From the NCBI RefSeq assembly GCF_014649815.1, contig NZ_BMTT01000019.1, forward strand, positions 1-64,000: a stretch of DNA of 64,000 bases, given 5' to 3'. Numbering within the stretch: the first letter of the stretch is position 1; every line of letters begins with the position of its first letter. Under the pieces are notes generated by a model that was given only the letters and a program-made list of their open reading frames with translations, was not told the DNA's origin and ran no database searches. A program made the position numbers and the translations under genes. Shown here piece by piece: positions 1 to 8,603 of the stretch. Source of the DNA: Streptomyces mutabilis. Its GTDB lineage: Bacteria > Actinomycetota > Actinomycetes > Streptomycetales > Streptomycetaceae.

Positions 1-1338
1 CACAGCCGCCCGCTCCTGCGCGGAGAGCAGATCGATCCGCCCGATCCGCCGGGACGGATCCGTTGCCGTGACGGCTCGCAGGGCCGTGCGCAGGCGCCGG
101 TGGTGAACGGCCAGTTCGTCGTGCGTGCACAGTTCGGGGTGGGCGTTCACGTCGACGACCGGCCCGGCGCCGTCGCGTCGGTCCCACACGGCGAAGGTGA
201 GGTCTCCCACCAGGCCGGAGGAGAGGTTGTGCGCGGTGGTCGGCGATCCGTCGAAGGTGATCGCGTAGTCGAAGGACATGACGTTGACGACCGGCGCGTA
301 CCACGTCCCCAGACGGCCGGGCAGTGCGAGGTCGCGCTGGATGTCCTCGGCCCGGTACCGCTGGTGACCACCCAGTTCGCGCACGCGCTTGCCGATCTGG
401 GCGAGGAGTTCGCCGAGTGTCAGCTCCGGTCGTAGCGTGAGTCGGAGCGGTAGGACGTTGGCGGCCGTACCGGGGGTGCGGCGCTCCACCTGGGTGAGGC
501 GGGCCGCCACCGGCAGGCCGAGGACGACGGTGGCCGTGCCGGTCGTCCGGTGGACGTGGAGGGCCGCGGCGGCGATGACCAGGTGCGACCAGGGGGCGCG
601 GGCTCGGCGGGCCGCGTCGCGCAGTGCCGTGTGTTGCGCCGCATCCAATGTCGTGGTGTGGCGGAGATAGCGCTCCGGCGTGGTCGAAGGCGTGCCGACG
701 ATTCCGGTCGGCTGCGGGCGGTCGGTGAAGCGTTCCGTCCAGTACGTCTTGTCCTGGGCGAATTGCTCCGACACCCGGTAAGCCTGTTCGGCCGTGATCA
801 GGTCGGACAGCGTGCCGAATGGGCTCTCACCCACCGCGCCGCCTCCGGCCAGCGCGGTGTAGACGTCGGCGACCCGGCGCGTGATCAGCAAGGACCCGAA
901 GGCGTCCATCACGGCATGGTGGTAGCCCTGGTACCACCAGAAGCGGTCGGTGCTCAGCTTCAGGAGCGCGTACTCGAACAGCGGGCCCTCGGTCAGGTTC
1001 ATGGGCCGGGCGACCGCGGTGTCCATCCAGTCGCGGGCGGCCCGTTCGGGGTCCGGCTCCGCGCTCAGGTCGGTGACCGCGAGTGGCCGGTCGGCAGGCT
1101 CCTGGAGGGCTTGCCGGACCTCGCCGGACTCCTCGACGAAGCGCACGTGCACCGCCTCCGCCTCGGCGACGACGACTCTCAGGGCGTGCGCGAACAGCTC
1201 CGGGTCCACACCTCCGTGGATCTCCAGGTACTCCCCCACCCGGAAAACGCGATTACCTCTCCCCAGTCGCTGCTCGGCGATCCATATTTCACGTTGCGCA
1301 GCCGTGAGGGGCAGCGTGGTGCCGGCACTGACGGACAA
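1..1338 (-). CDS. NRPS condensation domain, 5' part of a longer synthetase
   Basis: The minus strand is open for 446 codons and runs off the left edge, so this is only the N-terminal part of the protein. The translation begins with the C-domain opening LPLTAAQREIW, carries the core motif HHAVMDA (the HHxxxDG motif with Ala for Gly) around residue 145, and ends in the typical C-to-A linker RIDLLSAQERAAV. An adenylation domain should therefore follow outside the window. The start is taken as TTG at 1338 because GGAGG at 1346-1350 lies 7 nt upstream; no ATG suits the domain start. C domains form the peptide bond between two carrier-bound building blocks. The gene is divergent from the adenylating-enzyme operon at 1954 and probably belongs to the same cluster. 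Family assignment is firm; substrate and product are unknown. Confidence 0.88.
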   Translation of the reverse strand, partial: MSVSAGTTLPLTAAQREIWIAEQRLGRGNRVFRVGEYLEIHGGVDPELFAHALRVVVAEAEAVHVRFVEESGEVRQALQEPADRPLAVTDLSAEPDPERAARDWMDTAVARPMNLTEGPLFEYALLKLSTDRFWWYQGYHHAVMDAFGSLLITRRVADVYTALAGGGAVGESPFGTLSDLITAEQAYRVSEQFAQDKTYWTERFTDRPQPTGIVGTPSTTPERYLRHTTTLDAAQHTALRDAARRARAPWSHLVIAAAALHVHRTTGTATVVLGLPVAARLTQVERRTPGTAANVLPLRLTLRPELTLGELLAQIGKRVRELGGHQRYRAEDIQRDLALPGRLGTWYAPVVNVMSFDYAITFDGSPTTAHNLSSGLVGDLTFAVWDRRDGAGPVVDVNAHPELCTHDELAVHHRRLRTALRAVTATDPSRRIGRIDLLSAQERAAV

Positions 1339-1594
1339 GTCTCCACCTCCGAGAATTCCCCCGCACGGACGGCCGGAGAGACAGGAATGAAAAGCTCACA
1401 ATGTCCTGGAAACGCGTCGTCAATTCGATCGCGCCGAAGCGAAACGGCAGCCTCCGCTCTGTCGAGCGATGTGGATCGCCGTGCGTGTACAGGAGCCGGA
1501 CGTAACCGCCCGGAAACGCGACAGAGGGAACCTAACCCCGGAGGATTCGAAGGGTCAAGGAGATCAATCGGCTATGCCACGCGCATGTCCGGGC

Positions 1595-1616
1595 CGTGTC
1601 CCGCCGGCGGGACACG
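1595..1616. promoter_or_regulatory. Perfect 22-bp palindrome in the 615-bp divergent intergenic region
   Basis: Between the NRPS start (1338) and the adenylating-enzyme gene (1954) I see no credible gene. The gap holds an exact palindrome, CGTGTCCCGCC and its mirror, and a comparatively AT-rich patch at about 1880-1950 just ahead of 1954. It could be the operator for a dimeric regulator acting on both divergent promoters, or a short hairpin. No regulator gene for it is visible nearby. Confidence 0.4.
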
Positions 1617-1953
1617 CGGGGCAACCCGGCGGGACCCGCGCGCACGCCCAGCGTCGGCCGCGAGGCCCGCCGAAGCGCCCTGGCGACCAACTTCCCCTGT
1701 AACTACCGGTGCAGGCCCGCCGCCGGCGCTTGCGGCGAGGCGTGGCCGATGCCGGCCACACGCCGGACACAGCCCTTTCCCGCGCAGGCCGCGCCCTGGC
1801 GGTGCGGCGACCGGCGCCGGGACCTGCGCGTCGAGCGAGGGGCGGTCCGCCTTGATCGACGGGCTCTTGCCCGCCGTTTATCCACAGTGTTAGGTTCACG
1901 TCCATAAATGCCGATCACACGTTTCCCGAGGCTGTTTCACAAAGGAAACCCGT

Positions 1954-3357
1954 ATGGCAAAAACGCAGTGGGTACGTCATCTGCTGGACCGTGGCGCGGA
2001 CGACGACCCGTGGGCCGTTTCGAGCGCTTCGGTCACCCGGGGACAGTTGCGCGGTGCGGTAGCCGAGTTTGAGGAGCGTTTCCAGAAACAGGGAATTGAC
2101 GAAGGCAGCTCGGTTCTCCTGAGGATGACGCCGAGTTTCACTTATATTCAGGTCCTGCTGGCCCTGTGGAGCCGTGGGGCCCAGGTGGTCCTGGTCGACT
2201 TCCGGCTGAAACCGGCCGAGTACGAACCGCTGGCCCGGCTGGTGCGTCCGCAGTACCTCGTCGCCGCGTCCGGCGCCGGAGGGCCGGTGGCCGGATTCCG
2301 TCAGGAGTCCGACTTCACGGTCCGGCGGCTGCCGGACGGCCGGCCTGCCGTCGACGGCATACGACTGGTGCAGTTCAGCTCGGGCTCGTCCGGCCGGCCC
2401 AAGGTGATCGGGCGGCCCGCCGAGTCCGTGCTGGGCGAAATCGACCGGCACGCCGCACTTCCCGGAATCCCCGGCGCGGGCGACCGGATGATGCTGCTGA
2501 ACTCGGTCATGCACAACATGGGCCTGGTCAGCGGCGTGCTGCACGCCCTCGCGTCCGGGGCGACGCTGATCATCCCGCCGACGCTGCGCCCGGCCGAGGT
2601 CGTACGGCTCATGGCGGCCAGCGGGACGACCGCCGTCTACGGAACTCCCGTCCACTACGACCTGCTTTCCCGCGTCGCCGACCGGCCCCGGCTGCCCGCA
2701 CTGCGCCTCGCGGTGTCCGGCGGCGAGCGGGTGCCGCAGGAGACCCACGAGAACTTCCGTGCACGCTTCGGCCTGTCGATCAGCCCGGTCTACGGACTGA
2801 CCGAGATGGGACTGATCGCGGGTGACCTGTCCGGCACGTCCGTCCCTCCGCAACTGGGGTTCCCAGTGCCGGGCGCCGAGGTCAAGGTCGTCGACGAGGA
2901 GCTGTATGTGCGGATGGACCACTCGCCGTATCTGTACGGCGAGCACGCGGACCGCTACACGGACGGCTGGCTGCGGACCTACGACCGGGTCCGGCAGGAT
3001 CCTGCGACCGGGGTGCTCAGCATGCTCGGCCGGGCCGACTCGCTGGCCGTGATCGGTGGACTGAAGGTCGACCTCACGGAAGTGGAGAACGTCCTTCTGG
3101 CCCACGACCGGGTGACGGAGGCCGTCGTGACGCACGGAGAGGTCATCGAGGCGTTCGTGGGCGCCGACCCCGCCGTCACCGCGGACGAGTTGACGGTCTG
3201 GTGCCGGGAGCGGCTGAGCCCCGTCAAGGTCCCCAAAAGGCTCCACGTCACGCGACTGTTGCCGCGGAACTCGATGGGGAAGCTGATCCGCGACCGTGCG
3301 CTGATGCACGGACGCGTTCTGTCCGAGTCGCCCTCAGGGGCACAGGGGGACCGGTGA
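1954..3357 (+). CDS. Stand-alone adenylate-forming enzyme (class I AMP-binding ligase)
   Basis: A 467-residue ANL-superfamily enzyme that activates a carboxylic acid as acyl-AMP and most likely loads it on the carrier protein encoded next. Visible motifs are the P-loop-like [10 protein letters not shown] (about residues 142-151), YGLTEMG (about 280-286), a [10 protein letters not shown] region with GR at the hinge, and a C-terminal NSMGKLIRD that supplies the catalytic lysine. It is slightly shorter than usual (about 500 residues). The ATG at 1954 follows an A-rich leader with a weak AAAGGAAA-type ribosome site. Its stop overlaps the next start by 4 nt (GTGA), so the two are translationally coupled. 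The substrate cannot be read from the sequence; an aryl, amino or fatty acid are all possible. Confidence 0.87.
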   Translation: MAKTQWVRHLLDRGADDDPWAVSSASVTRGQLRGAVAEFEERFQKQGIDEGSSVLLRMTPSFTYIQVLLALWSRGAQVVLVDFRLKPAEYEPLARLVRPQYLVAASGAGGPVAGFRQESDFTVRRLPDGRPAVDGIRLVQFSSGSSGRPKVIGRPAESVLGEIDRHAALPGIPGAGDRMMLLNSVMHNMGLVSGVLHALASGATLIIPPTLRPAEVVRLMAASGTTAVYGTPVHYDLLSRVADRPRLPALRLAVSGGERVPQETHENFRARFGLSISPVYGLTEMGLIAGDLSGTSVPPQLGFPVPGAEVKVVDEELYVRMDHSPYLYGEHADRYTDGWLRTYDRVRQDPATGVLSMLGRADSLAVIGGLKVDLTEVENVLLAHDRVTEAVVTHGEVIEAFVGADPAVTADELTVWCRERLSPVKVPKRLHVTRLLPRNSMGKLIRDRALMHGRVLSESPSGAQGDR

Positions 3358-3590
3358 TCACGAAGGACGAGCTCAAGGCGATATTGACCGAGAACGCGGG
3401 ACTGGGGCCGCCCGAGGAGCTGACCGACGACGCCGAGTTGGTAGTCGACTCCTTCACCCTGGTGATCCTTCAGCACGTCCTGGAGGAGCGGCACGGCCTG
3501 GTCATCGACCCGCAGTTCGACGACATGGCGCAGTTCACATCGATCGACGGCATCCATGCCTATGTGACCCGGGTCGCGCAGGAGCACTGA
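3354..3590 (+). CDS. Acyl/peptidyl carrier protein
   Basis: A 78-residue free-standing carrier protein starting at GTG 3354 inside the end of the preceding gene. The motif VVDSFTLV at about residues 35-42 places the serine that takes the 4'-phosphopantetheine arm, and the rest has the length and acidic helical pattern of the family. It presumably carries the acyl group activated by the upstream ligase and presents it to the condensation domain of the divergent NRPS. Whether it is an ACP or a PCP cannot be decided by eye. Confidence 0.88.
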   Translation: MITKDELKAILTENAGLGPPEELTDDAELVVDSFTLVILQHVLEERHGLVIDPQFDDMAQFTSIDGIHAYVTRVAQEH

Positions 3591-3635
3591 CCGGCACACC
3601 CGGCCCCCATCCGACCGCATGCGCAGGGAGCGATG

Positions 3636-3836
3636 ATGAGCAACCCCTTCGAGAACCCCGACGGCACCTTCCTGGTGCTCGTCAACGACGAGGGCCAGCA
3701 CTCGCTGTGGCCCTCGTTCGCCGAGGTGCCCGCGGGCTGGACGGTCGCGCTCGGCCAGAGCGACCGCCAGACCTGCCTCGCCTACGTCGAGGAGCACTGG
3801 ACCGACATGCGCCCGCTGAGCCTCGTGCGCCGATAG
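3636..3836 (+). CDS. MbtH-like protein
   Basis: A small protein of 66 residues that nearly matches the MbtH signature, with [19 protein letters not shown] followed by [14 protein letters not shown]. MbtH-like proteins bind NRPS adenylation domains and are needed for their folding or activity, so this supports an NRPS adenylation domain in the cluster, probably in the leftward synthetase. Two ATGs stand in tandem (3633 and 3636). The second is preferred because GGAG at 3627-3630 is 5 nt from it and only 2 nt from the first. Confidence 0.93.
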   Translation: MSNPFENPDGTFLVLVNDEGQHSLWPSFAEVPAGWTVALGQSDRQTCLAYVEEHWTDMRPLSLVRR

Positions 3837-3845
3837 GAGACCTCG

Positions 3846-4409
3846 ATGGACGACGCCGCATTCCAGCAGCTGCTGTTACGGGAGGAGGACCTCGAGGAGT
3901 CGTTCTACGGCGAGGAGCCGAGCGCCGCCTACGATCCCGCCTTCGTCTCCGGCGACGAGTCGGGGCGGGCCATCGTCGACCTGACCAACATGCTCACGCA
4001 CGGCACCCATCCCGGGACGGTGCACCACGCCTCCGCGCTGTTCACGAACGTCGTGGGGTCGGTGGTGTTCCACCATGTCGCCCAGTTCGACCCCGGGACC
4101 TGCCGCCAGATCTACCGGGCGCTCTTCGACGCGGTGCACGCCTGCGCGCAGTACCGGATGGAACTCAACGACGGCGTGCAGCTCGACATCTCGCGGGTGC
4201 ACCTGGCGCCCGTCGAGCTGGGAGACGGCGGCTTTCTGGTGCGGTGGCTGTCCACCGTCGACCACTTCCGTATAGAGACCGCCTGGGTGATCGTCGCGAA
4301 GGGTGACGTTCTCACCTTCGTCAACGCCCGTGTCCCGGACGAGTCGGAGATCCAGCGGCTCGCACGCATCGCCGTCGACCGCGTCGCCGAACTGACCGGT
4401 GCGTCATGA
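3846..4409 (+). CDS. Unrecognised cluster protein with a TTA codon
   Basis: A 187-residue protein I cannot assign. It has an acidic N-terminus, no signal peptide and no obvious membrane segment. The second half (about residues 125-180) alternates strands and helices and loosely recalls small sensor-type alpha/beta domains, but no catalytic motif is visible. Codon 11 is TTA (3876-3878), the only in-frame TTA I noticed in this operon. In Streptomyces such codons need the bldA tRNA, so production of this protein is probably delayed to development or stationary phase. It follows the MbtH gene by 9 nt and overlaps the next gene by 4 nt, so it is part of the operon. Confidence 0.75.
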   Translation: MDDAAFQQLLLREEDLEESFYGEEPSAAYDPAFVSGDESGRAIVDLTNMLTHGTHPGTVHHASALFTNVVGSVVFHHVAQFDPGTCRQIYRALFDAVHACAQYRMELNDGVQLDISRVHLAPVELGDGGFLVRWLSTVDHFRIETAWVIVAKGDVLTFVNARVPDESEIQRLARIAVDRVAELTGAS

Positions 4410-5038
4410 CGTCAACGGCATCCCTGGTCGACTTCACGTCCGCGGTGGAAGCGGTCGAGGAATGGCTGACCGAGTACATCTCAGCGAGCCACCCGGCGAT
4501 CGGCCGCACCGGGCCCATCTGTCCCTTCGTGGCGCCCTCGCGCAAGAACCGGACGATGGAGATCCGCCTGCGGCTGGCCGGCCACGCGCCGACCCTCGAG
4601 CTGATCGAGGAGATCGCCCGCAGCAGTCTGCGCGAGTACGAGCTGACGACCTGGCAGGGCCGCAATCCCATGCTGAGGGCCATGGTGGTCGCACTCCCCG
4701 ACCTGCGCAGCGAGGACACCGGACTGCTCGACCAGGCCCATGCCCGGGTGAAGGACGACTTCGTGGCACAGGGGCTCATGATCGGCCAGTTCCACGAGAA
4801 CTGCGACGTGACGGCCGCACGCAACCCCGGATTCGCGGTGAGCAAGGCTCCCTTGCCCCTGTTCGCCATCCGCGCCATCGCCCTGCACGACGTCTTCTTC
4901 CTGTCCGAGCGACCGCACTGGTTCCAGCAGTACCGGTCGCGGTTCGGCAAGTTCTTCGGACCGGGGTCCACCGTGGCGGACCCGCTGTTGGTGGAGCACT
5001 ACCAGGAGGCCGAGCAGGCTTACGGAGGTCCGTCGTAA
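4406..5038 (+). CDS. DUF6875-like protein of biosynthetic clusters
   Basis: A 210-residue protein with the segment HPAIGRTGPICPF at about residues 29-41, which I associate with DUF6875, a family of unknown function often found beside NRPS genes. It is soluble by appearance and has a conserved-looking aromatic stretch FFLSERPHWFQQYRSRF near residue 160-176. It starts at ATG 4406 overlapping the previous stop (ATGA-type coupling) and is the last gene of the operon; a hairpin terminator follows. The family call is from memory, and the biochemical role is unknown. Confidence 0.7.
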   Translation: MTSTASLVDFTSAVEAVEEWLTEYISASHPAIGRTGPICPFVAPSRKNRTMEIRLRLAGHAPTLELIEEIARSSLREYELTTWQGRNPMLRAMVVALPDLRSEDTGLLDQAHARVKDDFVAQGLMIGQFHENCDVTAARNPGFAVSKAPLPLFAIRAIALHDVFFLSERPHWFQQYRSRFGKFFGPGSTVADPLLVEHYQEAEQAYGGPS

Positions 5039-5142
5039 TTCCGCCATGACCTCCTGGCCGCCGGCGGGGATCCCACGATGTTGGATTCCCCGCCCGCGAA
5101 CTCTCCCGAAACCGGTACCCGCCAGTCACCACATCGACCGGG

Positions 5143-5172
5143 CCGGGCTCCGGCACAGCGGCCGGAGCCCGG
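5143..5172. terminator. Hairpin terminator between convergent genes
   Basis: An 11-bp perfect stem (CCGGGCTCCGG with its complement, 8-nt loop) lies between the end of the NRPS-associated operon and the end of the leftward DUF5302 gene. It can serve both directions. There is no T-run, which is normal for high-G+C actinomycetes. Confidence 0.75.
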
Positions 5173-5183
5173 GACGAGTCGAC

Positions 5184-5426
5184 TCAGCCGCCGCTCTTGC
5201 GCCGGAACGAACGCTGGCTCGCGGCCGGGCCGTGCGTCGCGCGCACCTTCGGCGCATTGGCGTTGGCGGCGCCGTCGGCCGTGTCCGCCTGCGCGCCGCG
5301 CTTGCGGGCCAGGGCTTCGCGGAACTTGCGCTTGAGGTCGTAATTGCCCTCGTCGTCCGGCGTCAGCGGGGACGTCTCGGCGGCGGTGGGTGCCGAATCC
5401 TCCGTAGGTACGGGCTCAGCGCTCAT
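5184..5426 (-). CDS. DUF5302 small protein
   Basis: An 80-residue basic/acidic protein with the core DLKRKFREALARKRG in the middle and the C-terminal HGPAASQRSFRRKSGG, which matches the actinobacterial DUF5302 family as I remember it. Function is unknown. It is mostly disordered outside one predicted helix and has no membrane segment. A good GGAGG (reverse strand, about 5431-5435) precedes the ATG. Confidence 0.8.
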   Translation of the reverse strand: MSAEPVPTEDSAPTAAETSPLTPDDEGNYDLKRKFREALARKRGAQADTADGAANANAPKVRATHGPAASQRSFRRKSGG

Positions 5427-5524
5427 GGTGACCTCCTGGGTTTCGGTGGCTGGTCAGGCACAGCTTGTCATGCCGGTCGCGGTACGGGGCGCCGACGGCG
5501 ACTCCACTGCCGCGGCGACGGCTC

Positions 5525-6946
5525 TCAGCCGCCACGACGCACGCGGGCCGCCTTGCGGGCCTCGGCGAGCTTGCGGGCCTCACCGGCCTTTCGGGACTTG
5601 CCGCCGGCGCCGCCGCCGCGAGCGGCGTCCTTGCTGGTGCCGAGGCCGCGGAAGGGAGCGTTGGTGTTCTTGGGCCGGGGGGCGGAGGGCCCGCCGTCGA
5701 GCGGGATCCCGGAGGGTCCCCTGGCGCCGGTGATCCGGCTCAGCTCCGCCTCGCCGGAGCGCACCTTGGTGACGGTCGGCTCGATACCGGCCTCGGCCAG
5801 CATGCGGCTCGTCTCGCGGCGCCCGCCCGACAGTACGAGCGTGACCACGCTGCCGGACTCGCCGGCGCGGGCGGTGCGGCCGGCCCGGTGCACATAATCC
5901 TTCGGGTCGGTGGGCGGGTCGACGTTGACCACGAGATCGAGGTCGTCGACGTGCAGGCCCCGGGCCGCGACGTCGGTCGCCACCAGGGCGGTGATCCGGC
6001 CGTTCTTGAACTGCTCCAGGGTCCGTGTGCGCTGTGGCTGGGACTTGCCACTGTGCAGGGCCCCGGCGTGCACCCCGCTCGCCCGCAGGTGCCGGGTGAG
6101 CTGGTCGACGGCGTGCTTGGTGTCGAGGAACAGCAGTACGCGGCCTTCGCGGGCGGCGATCTCCGTGGTGACGGCGTAGCGGTCGGGGCCGTGGACGACC
6201 AGGACGTGGTGCTCCATCGTCGCGACCGTGCCCTCGGCCGGGTCGACCGAGTGGACGACGGGGTCGTGGAGGTAACGGCGGACCAGCTGATCGACGTCGC
6301 CGTCGAGAGTGGCCGAGAACAGCATCCGCTGGCCGTCGGGGTGCACCTGGTCGAGCAGGTCGACGACCTGCGGCAGGAATCCCAGGTCGCACATCTGGTC
6401 GGCCTCGTCCAGCACGGTGATCCTCACCCGTCCCAGGCGGCACGCCCGGCGCTCGATCAGGTCGTGCAGGCGTCCGGGGGTGGCGACGACCACCTCGGCT
6501 CCCTCGCGCAGCGCGGCGATCTGCCGGCCGATCGACGTGCCGCCGACGACCGTGGTCATCCGCAGCCGCAGCGCCTCGGCGTACGGCTCCAGCGCCTCGG
6601 TGACCTGTTGGGCCAGCTCCCGGGTGGGAACGAGGATCAGGGCGAGGGGCTGCTTCGGTTCGGCGCGCCGCCCGGCCGTGCGCGTCAGCAGCGGCAGGCC
6701 GAAGGCGAGCGTCTTGCCGGATCCGGTGCGCCCGCGCCCCAGGACGTCGCTCCCTCGCAGGGCGTCGGGCAGTGTGGCGGCCTGGATCGGAAAGGGCTCG
6801 CGCACCCCGAGTCCGCTCAGGGTGCGCACCACTTCCACCGGCAGTTCCAGGTCGGCGAAGGAGAGGGCCGGGGGCAGCGACGGGGTCGCGTTCCCCTGCC
6901 GGGCGGGACCGCGATGAGCGATGCCGGAGTCGTCGAGGTGCTTCAT
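5525..6946 (-). CDS. DEAD-box ATP-dependent RNA helicase
   Basis: A 473-residue superfamily 2 RNA helicase that unwinds RNA duplexes in an ATP-dependent way, probably in ribosome assembly or cold adaptation. Motifs in order are the Q-motif region FPIQAATLP, motif I GRTGSGKT, PTRELA, TPGRL, the DEAD box as LDEADQM, SAT, and motif VI HRAGRTARAG. The last ~60 residues are a basic, glycine-rich tail typical of RNA-binding extensions. The open frame extends further upstream, but the start is set at ATG 6946 (MKHLDDSG) because GGAAGG lies 8 nt ahead. The 181-bp gap to the next gene holds its leader and promoter. Confidence 0.93.
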   Translation of the reverse strand: MKHLDDSGIAHRGPARQGNATPSLPPALSFADLELPVEVVRTLSGLGVREPFPIQAATLPDALRGSDVLGRGRTGSGKTLAFGLPLLTRTAGRRAEPKQPLALILVPTRELAQQVTEALEPYAEALRLRMTTVVGGTSIGRQIAALREGAEVVVATPGRLHDLIERRACRLGRVRITVLDEADQMCDLGFLPQVVDLLDQVHPDGQRMLFSATLDGDVDQLVRRYLHDPVVHSVDPAEGTVATMEHHVLVVHGPDRYAVTTEIAAREGRVLLFLDTKHAVDQLTRHLRASGVHAGALHSGKSQPQRTRTLEQFKNGRITALVATDVAARGLHVDDLDLVVNVDPPTDPKDYVHRAGRTARAGESGSVVTLVLSGGRRETSRMLAEAGIEPTVTKVRSGEAELSRITGARGPSGIPLDGGPSAPRPKNTNAPFRGLGTSKDAARGGGAGGKSRKAGEARKLAEARKAARVRRGG

Positions 6947-7127
6947 GGACAGCCTTCCGCAGGGACACGTACCGAGGAAGGCCCGGCAGGGCTGAACGGC
7001 CCGCGTACGAGCAGGACCGATCAGGCAGACTTCGCCCACCGCGACGACCACGCAAACGCATAAGCCTAACATGCGGTGGACACGGTCCGGGGCGGTTCTT
7101 CGTGGAGCTGTCGGCCCGGCACGGTCG

Positions 7128-7706
7128 TCAGGTGACGGGGCGGCGCGGCACGCGGTAGTGAAGGTGGATGACTCTCGAGTCGAAGGTGCGGGTCCCGACG
7201 AGTTCGAGGTCCACCCGGCGCTGCTGCTGAGGGAAGAGCGGGGTGCCACCGCCGACCAGGACCGGGTAGACCATGACCCGGTACTCGTCGATCAGCCCCG
7301 CCGCGGCCACCTCGGCGGCCAGCATCGCGCCGCCGATCGCGATCTCGCCCCCGCCCGGCTCGGCCCGCAGCCGCTCGATCTCCTCCGCCGGGCTGCCGGA
7401 GGCCAGGCGGGTGTTGCTGCCCAGCACTGCCGTCAGCGTGTTGGAGAACACCACCTTCGGAAGCGCCTTCCAGATCGCGGCCCACTCGCGCATCGGGGCA
7501 TCGAGGGACGGATCCTGGTCGGCGGTCTCCCAGTACAGCATCGTCTCGTACAGCCGTCGTCCCAGCAGGTGGACGCCGACCTGTTGGATCTCGTCGGTCC
7601 AGAAGGCGAAGACCTCCTCGCCGGGCTCCGTCCAGTCGAAGCGGCCGTCCGGCCCGACGATGTAGCCGTCGAGTGAGGCACTCATCGAATAGGTCACGCT
7701 GCGCAT
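7128..7706 (-). CDS. Dihydrofolate-reductase-fold protein (RibD C-terminal type)
   Basis: A 192-residue protein of the RibD_C/DHFR-like family common in actinobacteria: it opens SVTYSMSASLDGYIVGPDG, has the HLLGRRLYETM segment and ends with VMVYPVLVGGGTPLF. Members are NADPH-dependent reductases, but physiological substrates are mostly unknown. GAGGAGGA lies upstream of ATG 7706. It stands alone, transcribed leftward ahead of the helicase. Confidence 0.88.
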   Translation of the reverse strand: MRSVTYSMSASLDGYIVGPDGRFDWTEPGEEVFAFWTDEIQQVGVHLLGRRLYETMLYWETADQDPSLDAPMREWAAIWKALPKVVFSNTLTAVLGSNTRLASGSPAEEIERLRAEPGGGEIAIGGAMLAAEVAAAGLIDEYRVMVYPVLVGGGTPLFPQQQRRVDLELVGTRTFDSRVIHLHYRVPRRPVT

Positions 7707-7848
7707 CAGCCGTCCTCCTCGCCAGGGAGGTTCGACAGTACGGCCGCCGTTCGCCGGGGGCACCGCACCGCGCCGGGCCGGGGAGGGGGCGGCGGCCGGC
7801 CCGGGAGACCGGTCACCCGCCTCTGGCCGGCCAAGCCCGGTGGAGCAA

Positions 7849-7860
7849 CGTGACATTGTA
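7849..7860 (+). promoter_or_regulatory. Candidate operator (copy 1) upstream of the hydroxyproline GntR gene
   Basis: The sequence CGTGACATTGTA lies about 40 bp ahead of the GntR start. The same nine bases GTGACATTG recur on the opposite strand at the 5' end of the catabolic operon (13371-13379). The sharing suggests a common binding site, most simply for the GntR protein encoded at 7899. Confidence 0.5.
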
Positions 7861-7898
7861 GGGTGAGGCTGATCGGACCGAGGCTCCAAGGAGCACAC

Positions 7899-8594
7899 AT
7901 GCCTCATCTCACTTCGCGGGCGATTCCGGTCCAGGCCCCGCTGCGTGACCAGGTGGCCGACGCGCTCCGGGCCGCGCTCATCGCCGGCGAGCTCCGTCCC
8001 GGCGTCGTCTACTCCGCGCCCGCCCTGGCGGCGGAACTCGGCGTCTCCGCGACCCCGGTGCGCGAGGCCATGCTCGATCTGACCCGGGAGGGCCTGGTCG
8101 AAGCGGTCCGCAACAAGGGTTTCCGCATCACCGAGATGACCGACCGGGACCTCGACGAGTTCACGGACATCCGTACCCTGGTCGAGGTGCCCACCGTGGG
8201 CCGGGTCGCCAGGACGGTGCCGGCCGAGCAGCTGGAGCGGCTGCGTCCTCTCGCGCAGGAGATCGTGACGTCGGCCCAGAAGCACGACGTCCTCAAGTAC
8301 CTGGAGGCCGACCACCGCTTCCATCTCGAACTGCTGTCGCTGGCCGGGAACCGGCGCCTGGTCGAGGTGGTGGCCGACCTGCGCAAGCGCTCACGCCTGT
8401 ACGGTCTGGGCGACCTCGACGAGTCCGGGCGCCTGGTGGCTTCCGCTCGGGAGCACATCGAGCTCCTCGACCTGATCGTGGCCGGCCGGGCCGAGGAGGC
8501 GGAGGAGTGCATGCGCCGCCACCTCTCCCACATCCGCACGCTGTGGGCCCACGGCTCCGCGGGCGCGGAGGACGGCGGGCCGACGCTGCGGTGA
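7899..8594 (+). CDS. GntR-family regulator (FCD type), probable hydroxyproline regulator
   Basis: A 231-residue regulator with an N-terminal winged helix (RDQVADALRAAL... then LGVSATPVREAMLDL and EGLVEAV, residues about 12-75) and an all-helical FCD-type effector domain with ADHRFHLELL and the histidine-rich C-terminus MRRHLSHIR that usually binds a metal. The ATG at 7899 has AAGGAG 5 nt upstream; the frame extends a little further left without a better start. It converges on the 4-hydroxyproline catabolic operon, ending 9 bp from it, and is the obvious candidate for its control. The ligand is inferred, not seen. Confidence 0.9.
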   Translation: MPHLTSRAIPVQAPLRDQVADALRAALIAGELRPGVVYSAPALAAELGVSATPVREAMLDLTREGLVEAVRNKGFRITEMTDRDLDEFTDIRTLVEVPTVGRVARTVPAEQLERLRPLAQEIVTSAQKHDVLKYLEADHRFHLELLSLAGNRRLVEVVADLRKRSRLYGLGDLDESGRLVASAREHIELLDLIVAGRAEEAEECMRRHLSHIRTLWAHGSAGAEDGGPTLR

Positions 8595-8603
8595 CCGGGC
8601 CGC

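Noticed and set aside
550-1893. A 447-codon plus-strand open frame over the left edge
   Set aside because: It is the shadow of the minus-strand condensation domain, whose motifs are unmistakable, and continues into non-coding DNA.
1880-1950. Riboswitch or leader RNA ahead of the adenylating enzyme
   Set aside because: The stretch is AT-richer than its surroundings, but I see no conserved aptamer pattern or terminator-antiterminator pair.
6947-7249. N-terminal extension of the DEAD-box helicase
   Set aside because: The frame is open but low in recognisable content, overlaps the end of the neighbouring gene, and a good ribosome site precedes ATG 6946.
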